Shown here one piece after another: positions 1 through 9,552 of a stretch of DNA of 64,000 nt. The translations under genes and the position numbers were made by a program. Positions within the stretch are counted from its first letter, which is position 1; each line of letters opens with the position of its first letter. A model generated the notes under the pieces. That model was given only the letters and a program-made list of their open reading frames with translations, was not told the DNA's origin and did no database searches. This DNA is from Oscheius sp. JU75 (Eukaryota; Nematoda; Chromadorea; Rhabditida; Rhabditidae): the NCBI GenBank assembly GCA_037178855.1, contig JASJZC010000004.1:3038001-3102000 (forward strand). Reading direction: 5' to 3'.

Positions 1-111
1 TTTTGAAGAATTTTGTGCAGAAATCAGATCATTAGAAAAACCTAGAGCTAATAACAAGTTTAAAAACCGTTTTTCTCAAAACACGAGCGGCTAAAAAGTT
101 GTGAAAGCGCC

Positions 112-2565
112 ATGAACTCGAATTTTTCGAGCTTTGCTAAGAGAAGACCAAATATACTTTCCAATAGTCACAAAAAGCCAAAGACTGATACCAAGCTAGT
201 TCAGACTAATGTTAAGCCCATTCTAGAGAGTATTGGTCCAGAGTTTGTGGAAGCCAATACTTTCAATGACGATAGAATGCATTTCTCCCCAAGTTTTCTC
301 AACAGTGTCTCCACCTGTCGCTCGTTAGTTTCAGTTGACACTCCCATCACGCCCTATAAACGGCGAAGGCGTCAGTTTGTGGACGGAGATGGCTACCAAA
401 TTTATCACGCCTCCTGTCAGACAGAACTATTAACATCTAGTCAAAAATCTCAGACTGATGTATTACGTTTCTCGTCTCGTGGTGTTCAAGCTGAACTAGG
501 TGATCCGAACTTCCTTCAAACGATTTCCACTCTTCGAAACATCGTTGAAAGACAGAGCAAGTATATTGTTAGGCTCAAGCAAAGGGTTCGCGTGATGATT
601 CTAGAAAAGAAGGCTGCTGCAAAAAGAGCAAAGCGAGCACGCATAGACCTTCTATGCAACAAGAAAAATCGTCTATCCCCCATGGACACTTTGGTAATGT
701 TGAAATCTTTCAATATCTCCTGGGGCATGTACAGCCGACTGAAGACACATCTTAGTCATCATGCGAACCACGATCCCTTTGCTCCGTACAACGTGACACG
801 TTCACTTGCACAAGAGCTGTCAGTACGGGAGAAATATTTGCCGTTTTCATTCACTATACAGGATGGAAAAGGTGCAGATTTTAGCACTCACGGTATAGGT
901 TTACAGAACATTGGCGATTCTCTTACTCAGAGAGTTCAAAGTCTCTACGACTCCGGCAAACTTTTGCAAGGAGAACAGTTTGGAAATAAGTTATGGGTAT
1001 CTATCATCGGAGATAAGGGCGGCTCCTATACCAAACTCTGCCTTCTCATTGGAAATGTCACGAACACTAATTCCCGAGCTAATCTCCTCTTAGTAGGTGT
1101 CTATAAAGGATCTGACAGTAACCAGTTCATGAATAACTGTTTCAAGTCCCAGATCGACGAGCTAAATTCTCTGCGGTTTGTTACCATCTTGACCGGCAGC
1201 GGCTCTGAAAATGTGGAGATAGAATGGTTTCTTACTGGCGATATGATGTTCCTCTACGAGTGTTACGGTCATCAGGGCCCTTCCTCTACCCATAACTGCC
1301 TTATCTGTGATTTCCGTCGTACAACGAAAGGTATTCCGAGTCAACAATGGACAAAACGAGCAATCGTTAACGGAAAACTTTCGGGAGACAGCGTTAGAAA
1401 CGAGCAGTATGCACTGTTCCCAAAAATCGATCTAACAAACATAATTCCTCCGTCGCTACATATTATCATGGGTATAGCTAACTTTTTCATTGATGCCCTC
1501 GAAGCTAAGGCTATAGCAGAAGATGCCCATCTCGTGGCGAAAAATGTAGACATTCAGAAACGTAGTCAGTTGAAATCTATGCTGTCTTCTGTCAAAAATG
1601 ATCAAGCACTAGCCAAGGAGAGGCATCGATCGGTCACTCAACAGCTCAAAAGATCGCGTCAAGTTTTGGTACTCTTTGATGCTGTGAAACGTGCTGAAAC
1701 TATCTTTCCTGAAACAGGCACTCAATTGTGCCATCACAGGGATACCTGCCTCTTCCGCGATTTTAGAGCAAATGGCATCGATACTGAAGATCGTTGGATT
1801 AACTGCGACATGTGTAAAGCTGCCTATCACGTCATTTGCGTGCCTATTCTCACCATAGAAGCTGAAGCACGTTATGACACGACTTTCTTTGCCTGTGGCG
1901 ATTGTTCAGGAATGTCTTTTGATGATCGTCTGAAAAGTGCCCAGGACCAGGCTAATACATTGAACACAGATATGAAAGCTACCGAGAATGAGGCAAGTCA
2001 ATTGACAGAAAGAGTAAATGAGTTTTCCAACGCGCTCGGCGATGCAGGACCGAAAATGAAAGAGCTGGAGGGCATGTTTTCAAAATGCGGTGCAGATAAG
2101 AGAGCTTTTTTCCAGAAATTCACTGGTAACCACGTTCGAAAGTTGCTGCAGCACGAAAATGCTAAGAAACTCTGGAGCCTGTTTCCCAACGACTATGAAA
2201 GTAAATCCTACCTGAGATTTACGGAAGCACTGGCGAAAGTACAAGGTTTCTCCAAAAGTTCATTTCTTACGCAAGAAGAAATAATCGATTTGAACGTTTC
2301 TTTGGTCGAAATGCTAAGCGAGCTTCAAAATGCGAACAAAGATATGTCAATAACTCCTAAGCTTCATATGCTCGTTGAACATGTACCGGAATTTGTAGCT
2401 AAACACAAAACTTGGGGCCTCATTTCAGAACAGCCCATTGAGGCTTTACATGCTTACTATAATCAACAGGAGAGAAGATTCTGCGCCATTCGATATCCTG
2501 CTCTACGCCTAAAGATGATCGCCAACGAAGTATCCTTCCAAAATTATTTGTTTGATAAGTACTAA
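112..2565 (+). CDS. Intronless transposase-like protein with a PHD-like zinc finger
   Basis: One uninterrupted reading frame of 817 codons starts at ATG 112. This contrasts with all neighbouring genes, which are cut by introns every 100-300 nt. The N-terminus is basic. The middle holds GDKGGSYTK and, further on, TGD..FLYECYGHQG followed by CLIC. Around residues 545-605 a Cys/His run (CHH..C..CDMC..H..C..CGDC) resembles a PHD or RING-type finger, followed by a heptad-like stretch. Near the C-terminus TPKLHMLVEHVPEF and LISEQPIEALHAYYNQ form a motif typical of nematode and invertebrate transposon-derived proteins. I infer a cut-and-paste transposase with RNase H-like acidic residues in GDKGG, TGD and SEQ, but I cannot name the superfamily. 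No terminal repeats were recognised, and the left end may lie outside the window. It may still be active, recently inserted, or domesticated. Confidence 0.6.
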   Translation: MNSNFSSFAKRRPNILSNSHKKPKTDTKLVQTNVKPILESIGPEFVEANTFNDDRMHFSPSFLNSVSTCRSLVSVDTPITPYKRRRRQFVDGDGYQIYHASCQTELLTSSQKSQTDVLRFSSRGVQAELGDPNFLQTISTLRNIVERQSKYIVRLKQRVRVMILEKKAAAKRAKRARIDLLCNKKNRLSPMDTLVMLKSFNISWGMYSRLKTHLSHHANHDPFAPYNVTRSLAQELSVREKYLPFSFTIQDGKGADFSTHGIGLQNIGDSLTQRVQSLYDSGKLLQGEQFGNKLWVSIIGDKGGSYTKLCLLIGNVTNTNSRANLLLVGVYKGSDSNQFMNNCFKSQIDELNSLRFVTILTGSGSENVEIEWFLTGDMMFLYECYGHQGPSSTHNCLICDFRRTTKGIPSQQWTKRAIVNGKLSGDSVRNEQYALFPKIDLTNIIPPSLHIIMGIANFFIDALEAKAIAEDAHLVAKNVDIQKRSQLKSMLSSVKNDQALAKERHRSVTQQLKRSRQVLVLFDAVKRAETIFPETGTQLCHHRDTCLFRDFRANGIDTEDRWINCDMCKAAYHVICVPILTIEAEARYDTTFFACGDCSGMSFDDRLKSAQDQANTLNTDMKATENEASQLTERVNEFSNALGDAGPKMKELEGMFSKCGADKRAFFQKFTGNHVRKLLQHENAKKLWSLFPNDYESKSYLRFTEALAKVQGFSKSSFLTQEEIIDLNVSLVEMLSELQNANKDMSITPKLHMLVEHVPEFVAKHKTWGLISEQPIEALHAYYNQQERRFCAIRYPALRLKMIANEVSFQNYLFDKY

Positions 2566-2716
2566 ATTGTTAAATTGCTTCTTTTTGGTGATATTTTTGA
2601 TGCTTTGTTGTTATAATAGTTATTCTGTTATTAAGTAAATCTATTTGACCTAAAATTGTGAAAAAAGGAAAAAGAATAATAGGTGGAAAGTATGTGGCTG
2701 ACGAAATAAAAGTGAT

Positions 2717-3790
2717 CTAATTTTGAATTCCCGCCCTCAAAGTAGGAAATTGGCGCGAGAAAAAGTGGCGACGCTTTTTGCATGGGCGTAACACGCCGTG
2801 CTCCTTCCCCTTTACAAAACGGGCTTGTGGTCTGGACAACTTTCCGATCACCACCGTACCAGTGTGCAGGGATGCTAAGCTGCTAGCGTCCGGATACGTT
2901 CGAAGCAGGTGACATCCTTCTTCTGCTTCTCGTTCCTCTGAGGCTTCTTCTTGTGATGCTTGAAATCGACGCGTTGTCGGAGCTGGCGACCATCTGCTAG
3001 TCTTTCTTGTACGTCCGCAGTTTTGCAACCTCTTGGACGATGTCTTCCAGCTTGACTTTGTTCGTATCGGTCAATGACCGATCTGCAAAAGCCAAAAGAT
3101 GCAGAAGGAAGATCTGGTCTTCCTTACCCGCCATTCCCATCAATAACCGTAATACCATAAACCTTCCAGGTCAATCCCATCCATGGAATCGTAGAATTTG
3201 GCTCGAATCCGATCTGCATATTCGTGCTCCGTCTCGGTCGCTATTTTGTCTAATTGCTGGCGAAAGCAATGGTAACGACGCGTGAAGATCGACGCGGGCG
3301 TATCGAGCATGTCGGAGAGGATTGCCACAGCCTCATCGAACTTCTTGTCCTCGATCTTTGAGGGCTTGATGTGGCTGACGAGCCGACGGTAGCATGCCTT
3401 GTCGAGCTTCTCCGTTAATAGTCTCACTTTGTCCGGATCTTCCAACGCGGATGCGTCTTTCTTGAAGATCGGTTCGTGCCGACTATACCACATCTTGAAA
3501 GTCCCTTGATCTTCGGGATCGAAGATGAATTGGGGAATTCGGCGTCCCAATTCCGCCAGAATGGTGGCTACAGACTTGACAAACGACGGCGTTGACGGAG
3601 CGGCCTCCAAGGCTTTCCTCTGAAGCTCCATCTGCTCTTTCAGCAGCCAATTCTGCTCTAGAATCGCTTCCAATAGCGAACGGGGAAAAAAAGAGACAAG
3701 AGAAACAAGAACAAAGATGAAATCCCAAAAATAGGGAAGCGAACAAGGGTCCGCGCGAGGAACGGTAGTACTCGTGGCGGGGCCCACTCG
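2717..3790 (-). pseudogene. LTR-retrotransposon gag remnant (DUF7083-like)
   Basis: On the minus strand 3140-3787 is open for 215 codons. Its core (about 2/3 of the ORF) reads as the N-terminal gag domain of nematode Ty3/Gypsy elements: IPQFIFDPEDQGTFKMWYSR, then a helical stretch with LLTEKLDKACYRRLVSHI. I place it with the family I know as DUF7083. The frame ends near 3140. A Lys-rich linker followed by Cys residues, plausibly the start of a zinc knuckle, continues in shifted frames down to about 2717. No protease, reverse transcriptase or integrase follows, because the next gene on that side is the transposase-like one. The piece is therefore a truncated, frameshifted fragment. Its 5' end (3733-3790) carries a short sequence that recurs in the pex10 intron. 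Confidence 0.6.
3733..3790 (-). repeat. Short dispersed repeat, copy 1
   Basis: Read on the minus strand this ~58-bp stretch matches 25093-25148 on the plus strand at roughly 85% identity, including an exact core GCCACGAGTACTACCG. Copy 1 sits at the outer edge of the gag remnant, so it could be retroelement leader or LTR sequence. Confidence 0.6.
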
Positions 3791-3822
3791 TTAGCGTGCA
3801 TTCAAATTGAGCCAGACACAAC

Positions 3823-4248
3823 ATGCTCAACTGTCGAGATTGTACGTCAGACTACTACACCGCTCGACAGTACTTTGTGAGTAATTTCCCTCTATCTTCA
3901 TACGAAAACATTCAGCCGACCAGGATTGATATTCTCGAGAATCAGTCGAGCAAACAGATTCTTTTGATTCAGGGAAAGAAATTTGACAGGAGAAATACTG
4001 TGATCTCTCTACAATACTTGACTCATAAGTTGATTCAGTTTCACGCCTACGATTTCTACGTTTTTGATCGAGAAGACAATGGTTTCCTCATGGCAACAGT
4101 CTTCAGCTCGATGGCAGGAAACAACTGGCCACTTGACTTCTCCGGAATACAGCTCAAAAGAGGACAGCTCTTTGACGACATATCCTCTCTTGTGAAAAAT
4201 TACATGCTAACTATTGAAAAGCCATCGGTGCGAGAGGAAAAGTATTGA
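3823..4248 (+). CDS. Orphan ORF, possibly the surviving 3' part of a gene
   Basis: A 141-codon frame starts at ATG 3823 and ends at TGA 4246-4248; AATAAA (4248-4253) overlaps the stop. The protein is hydrophilic, begins MLNCRDC and contains DFYVFDREDNGFLMATVFSS followed by LVKNYMLTIEK. I do not recognise a family. Its start lies only 33 nt from the edge of the gag remnant, so the upstream part of an older gene may have been displaced by the retroelement. Codon use and amino-acid composition look coding. The lack of introns in 430 nt is compatible with a last exon. It ends tail-to-tail with the phosphatase gene, 20 nt away. Confidence 0.4.
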   Translation: MLNCRDCTSDYYTARQYFVSNFPLSSYENIQPTRIDILENQSSKQILLIQGKKFDRRNTVISLQYLTHKLIQFHAYDFYVFDREDNGFLMATVFSSMAGNNWPLDFSGIQLKRGQLFDDISSLVKNYMLTIEKPSVREEKY

Positions 4249-4268
4249 ATAAAGAGTTTATATATAAA

Positions 4269-5914
4269 CTACAATTTGATTTTTAAGTTTTGCCCCGGTT
4301 TGTAGTTGTAGTCTTTGGTCAACGTAAAATTGTCTATGTACTCCTTCGTTGGTACATGGGTCTTGACAAACCACGTTTGTAATTGAACTGGAGAAGTTAT
4401 TCGAAGATAGCTGTAGCCGTAGGATCCGTTAAAATAGCTTGTGTACTTTTGTTGTATCTTATGTTTGGCATCATCGTGATCATAGGTTCCCTAGAACTTT
4501 CTTTCTCTGAAACTAAAAAGATCTTACTGCAGCCCCCGACATAATGTAGACAGGTGTTGCTGAATTGTGGTAGTGATTTTCACTCTGACCCTGGCGATAG
4601 ACGACACTTTTATAAACTGGCCAGTTTCTTTCGTAAGAGTGCTTATGGCCCCAAAAGACCATATCAATTCCACCCAAATTGAACAGAGGCTCCAATGCTG
4701 GAAGGCCTTCCTCTCCGTCTCTGGTCTAGAAGTTCTCTCTCTTTTCTCTGTAAAAGAAACAAACCATCTTCTCTTCATTGTTCTCACATCCATGAGGAGA
4801 GTCGTTCGAGCAGTACATTGGTCGATGCATGAAAGCGATGGTCCAAGGGGCTTTGTGCTATCAGCAGTTTAGTGATATTTCAAAAAGAATAAGGTACCTT
4901 TTTGAGATCATTCAGCAGCCAGTTGTATTGATCTTGAGCGTGTGTTTTCATTCCTGATCCATAGTATTCCGTGCTCAAACCGATGAAATGCGTGTCGCCC
5001 AAAGTGAAACTGAAACTGGCTATTTCAATCTGACCTATATTCTAGCACCTCCAAAATTGGCTATCGTTATAAATTCCATTGGGAGGCATGGTGAATCTAT
5101 TTTTATAATGATTGAAGTTCTGATCCGCCTCGTGATTCCCAGCGACTACCTGCACGAATGGTTGCAGCCAAATGTCTACGAACTAACCATCCACGGAACA
5201 AAAGCGGTCATATCTTGAATATCATTCATGAAATCGTCCCCATGACGACCGTCATGATAATGCAAATCGTAGGCAATGTCCCCAAAGTGAAACACGATGT
5301 CAAATTGGCCATCTTGGGTAGCATCTATCAGCGGTTTGATAGAATGACCATCCGTCAGCCCAAGATCTGCATATACACCAACACTGAAAGAGTTCCAAAA
5401 TTATGTTGACTGAAAAACTACTTGAGTTTGGACCACTTCGGGTCCAGAGCCCTAAAGTGAAAAGTAGCGGAGGTCGAACCAGAGGAGCCAACCTTGTAAT
5501 CTGGTTAAGGATAAAATAAGGTGCCCGTTGGATACATACAATATTTTTTTCCGGGAATTAGTTCAGCCATTTTGGCTCTGTAGGTGTTTCGAGAGATTTT
5601 TTTATCTCCTCCATCAGTCCATTCTAAACGTAAAAATAGCATGGGGTTAGGAAAAAACAGACTAGTGGTTTGTGCATTAGCACGCATGTGTAGAGACGAG
5701 CGATTAAGGCCGTAACTGACGAAGGGAATATCGCCATTGTCTACTGAAACAGAATTAGATATTTAGAATCAGGATAACACGAACGATCCTGCAGTGAAAT
5801 CCATGTAACGTGCATTGACTCGGGGTTTCCATGATAACTGAGAACAACTTGCTCGTGTTTAACTGAACTGGACAGAACAGCACTAGATAGAGACAGAAGA
5901 AAAAGGAAGAGCAT
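4269..5914 (-). CDS. Purple acid phosphatase (iron/zinc metallophosphoesterase), secreted
   Basis: The protein hydrolyses phosphate monoesters at acid pH through a two-metal centre. Near the C-terminus is [21 protein letters not shown], carrying the GHxHxYER metal-binding block typical of purple acid phosphatases. It is followed by [10 protein letters not shown] and a tail that ends at TAG 4269-4271. I chose ATG 5912-5914 because it opens a clean signal peptide ([17 protein letters not shown]), followed by a fibronectin-like stretch ([19 protein letters not shown]). Several short introns interrupt it. C. elegans has multiple paralogues of this family. It is convergent with the orphan ORF and lies downstream of the annexin on the same strand. 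Function is inferred from family; exons in 4850-5500 were only partly traced. Confidence 0.85.
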
Positions 5915-6087
5915 CTTGGCTGATAATATGCAGAGCGCTTCTCCATTTATGTGGTGCGGGAATTTATTTTATCACCAGATTATGGAGCTTAGCTCCTTTG
6001 ATAAGAGTGCTCCTTTGCTTTTTGACTGTGGGCTTTGATGATGCCATGACCAATGAAGCTTTATTTTTGCAGAAAAGATAAGAAGTT

Positions 6088-7236
6088 TTAGCGAGGCCTG
6101 TTTCCATGAAGGATGGACAGCAGACCGGCCCGATAGGATCCCTTGCACTCTTCGCGAAGAAGCTGAAAGTTCATTGTAGAATAGAAAATTCAGTTACCTC
6201 GGCCAGACTCTTCTTGTACTTGGCTTGAAACTCTAATGCGATCAGCTGAAGGTCAATCTCGGAACGACCCACAATCACACGGATGAGGTCTTTATCCTTA
6301 GTACCGAGTCCCTGAAATATCGCTAGTTCTTTATACTAGTTGGGTTCAATACTAACAGATGTTCAACTGCAACATATATGATCTTACCTTGGTCGCATTG
6401 TGGATTTGGTCAGCGAAGACGCGAGTTTTTCCTTTCGACAAGGCTACAACACCTAGGAGCAGATTCTTCGAGTCGCCTGACCAATGTTTCTCAATTCCTT
6501 TCTCCAAAGACATTCCAGCGAGACGCTCGAACTCCTCTCCAACTCTATGAATTGTGGCCGGATTCACGATTAAGAGTGGCCTGATCGCGTCAAACTTATC
6601 GATACCACTCTTCTTATCAAAACTTTTGATGATATTGGCTGCTACTTGTTGGGCTCGAAAGTCCATAACATCGGATTCGTCTCTCTGCCCTTGAAGAAGA
6701 ATCAGGAGCCATTTTTTAAAGTCTCCGGATGTATCGGACTCGATGGCAGACTCGAGAGATTTACTGTAAGTGCTGTACCAAGTGTTCTTGATAGATTCTA
6801 TTTCCTCATTCGTCCGAGTCGTCAAGATATCGATCAGTAGCTTTTCATTGGTTCCAAGACCCTAAAGAGCGATTGAATCTTTCAATTAATGCACACCTTG
6901 ACAGCCCGATGAATTTCCAAGACATCCACTTTGGTCGGAGTTTGCATGAGAGCCACTGCTAAATCCTCGAGGTCTCCTCCCAGAGCCTTCTTCAGTTCTT
7001 CTTCCAAGTCTTTGCCATATTTCACCTTGTAGGGTGTCCTTATCTGAAGATACATTTTGGGAAACAACTTCAAAACATACCATCTGTCTCTGGGCATTGC
7101 AGATTTCAGTCAGAATAATAACAGCTTTCTCCTTGTCTCCACGGAAGGCTCTCTCCAGTGCTTCGGCAGCGGCGGAATCGTCGAAAGTGACGGAAGGATA
7201 GATGGTAGCCATCTCTTGAGTCGTCTGTGCAGTCAT
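6088..7236 (-). CDS. Annexin
   Basis: Annexins bind acidic phospholipids in a calcium-dependent way. Four repeats of about 70 residues can be followed. Repeat 2 has [17 protein letters not shown] and repeat 4 has [17 protein letters not shown], both with the GxGT calcium loop. The last exon ends [17 protein letters not shown] and the stop is TAA at 6088-6090. Repeat 1 ([23 protein letters not shown]) keeps the NAQRQ signature but has lost GxGT, and repeat 3 ([19 protein letters not shown]) is also degenerate. Calcium binding therefore probably rests on repeats 2 and 4. The start is ATG 7234-7236, giving a short N-terminal tail ([15 protein letters not shown]). There is no transmembrane segment or signal peptide, as usual for the family. 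Confidence 0.9.
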
Positions 7237-7882
7237 GATTCAAGTAGTTTGTCGAAAAGTGTCAGCAGTGAAAGGGCGGAACCCGAAAAAAGAGAAAGCC
7301 ATTGATGGCAACGGAGAGACTGTTGATTCATGCCGGTGACAAACAAATGGGGATTGATGGACAATAAATAAAACAAAGTTTTCTCTGTACACACAGCTAA
7401 AGGGAAAGAGAGAAAGAGAGTGACAACAATGGGCCGTTCGAAGTAGAGGGATCGGAATTGAACTGGCAGCAGCTACTGCCAACCGGTCGAACGGATCGCG
7501 AAAAGACCATTCTCACACGTGGAAACTCGTATGCCTGTGGATTGACCCGAGCCAATACATTCCCGTGGCAAAGTAAACATACTCGAAATGTTTGAGAACA
7601 ACACAAAAACTGTTTGGGCGCAGTCGTAGACACTTAAATAACTACAGCGCTGAATGGATGAGTAACAAAAAGAGAAGTATGATTCACGTTGCATTGTGGT
7701 CTTTCATGGATGAAAAATTCATTTTGGAGGCTGCCTGAACGGAGTGTCCTTTTTGTCATGTCTAGAGAATACTGAACATTTATGCAAACTAATAAATAGA
7801 AACTGGCAAACAAAGGGAGATCGTGACAATTCTTCATAAGCAAGACGGTGACTAGAATGTGATGTTGAGAAGAGAAAAAGAG
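7237..7882. other. Intergenic: annexin 5' flank and unc-119 3' flank
   Basis: About 645 bp without a convincing gene. It contains purine-rich runs (7400-7420, gggaaagagagaaagagag) and no recognised RNA gene or repeat. It must hold the annexin promoter on the right and the unc-119 3' UTR on the left. Confidence 0.5.
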
Positions 7883-8939
7883 TCAAGCATCGTAGGCATA
7901 GTCGGCTTTGTTGTGCATGATGAGTTGATCATCGACAAAGTAAAAACTATCGGAGCGGGTCTCGAACGGATGATCTACCATTTCTTGTACTAAAAAGGAT
8001 TATTCGATCAGAGAAATGTTACCTAGTTGTGGACTGAGTTGAGGGAACTCATAGATATGTTCACAGCTGTTCCGCGAGTTCGGAATGCAGAATCCAAACT
8101 CGAAATCGAAACTTTTTAAAAGACGATCCTGAACATTGGTTTTTTTTTTTTGAAAAAGAATATTACCTTGAAAAAGTGTCTCTCCAACATTCGGAATTTG
8201 CTGACGGGTTTGTTTCCCACGCAGAACTCGACAGTTGCTCCGACGTGTCTCAGACGGAGGAATTCGGGAGTGAAGCGATATCGAACATATCTGGCAGCTG
8301 AGGGTTCCGAAGGTGGCGGAAAATCTTCTCTCTCCGAGGCGTCTTCTGGAAAAATACAATTTTGTTGCTGACTCTCTTGACGTCAAAAATGCCATAATTT
8401 CTCACGAGCACGCGAAATTGGTAGCGCGTAAATATACTTGAGACAGGACGAAAATAACTCACCCGGAGGTTTTTCAATCTCGAAAAGAACAGTATCCGTG
8501 TCAAGATCGCGTATTTTGAAGCGGGTGAATTCGATCTTGTAAACATTCTGATGAGGCTCGACCAAATATCCTGAAAACTGCTATTTTCTGAGGAGATTAG
8601 AGAATACCAAAGATCAAAACTACAATAAACACTTGTGTCTGGACATCTGGATTTCCTAGAAAGAAAGACTATGAGGGAAAATATTTTCTGCAAAAACCAA
8701 AAATCAAATATGCTCTGCAAGGCTTCTAATCTACGTCACAGCGAGGAAACACATGCCAATCTCAGATGGCCAGGTGAAAAATGTCTTTAATAAGCAATGG
8801 CCCCAAGTGTAATGCTCAGTAATTTGCACTTACCGTCAGTAATATTTGTTAGTCTCAAGACGTCATCTGGAGATATCTTGGCTTTTTGTTTCAACTCGGC
8901 CTCAGTTATGGGCGTTAGAATTCGTTGATCAGATTTCAT
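7883..8939 (-). CDS. unc-119: UNC-119 lipid-binding chaperone
   Basis: UNC-119/PDE6D-family proteins have an immunoglobulin-like beta-sandwich that holds myristoylated N-termini and delivers G-alpha and ciliary cargo; in worms UNC-119 is needed in neurons. The protein opens [20 protein letters not shown], followed by ISPDDVLRL, then [29 protein letters not shown], which matches the family core. Later come [25 protein letters not shown] and the characteristic end [26 protein letters not shown]. The stop is TGA 7883-7885. ATG 8937-8939 directly follows a TTTTCAG acceptor, suggesting either a 5' UTR intron or trans-splicing. At least five short introns are present. Confidence in the family is high; orthology rests on the nearly family-specific C-terminus. 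Confidence 0.93.
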
Positions 8940-9552
8940 CTGAAAATAATGCTCAGTGAATATGTGATGAGATGAGAGACGAGGGCAGAACATGGGATGA
9001 GTCTATTGATTTTCGGGAATCTTTCATGACTCGATGGGTTTTACGAAATGAAAGTATTGGAAGACTGGAAGGGAGAGAAGGAGTAGCAGTTTCTAGGGGC
9101 GACGGCGAGAGCGCGAGACTCTTGGTCGTCGGGGGTCGGGGTGAGAGTTTGGCCCGATTAAGAGACGCAGGAGCGACGGCTCTCTTCCCGACTTATGCCA
9201 TTTGCGGACTCTTCCACTAGAGATCAGATTATAAATATGTCCGGCCCTGCAGGATTGGACTGGGACGACAAACAATGAAATGGTTTGGACTCTCGAGGAG
9301 AACATCTTTTTGTGCCAATAGAGAGATCAATAGAGACCGTCATGGCATGAACGTGTGAATTATTTGTTTTCGGGGGCCATCAATATACAATCTCTTGCTA
9401 CAAAAATGTCTAGTCATCAGACTTTGCAGATAGCTAATGTTACTACAGATGTGTCTTGACGCAAATAACAGGTAAGTAAAGTTTATTAGAGATCCAAAAA
9501 GATCATGAAGAACCGTAAGATGTCACCAGAGACAATTATATTAGGAGAATGA
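8940..9552. other. Intergenic: upstream of unc-119
   Basis: About 610 bp between the PHF12-like stop and the unc-119 start, both on the minus strand. 9095-9260 is GC-richer than its surroundings. I see no gene or RNA and presume it holds the unc-119 promoter. Confidence 0.45.
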
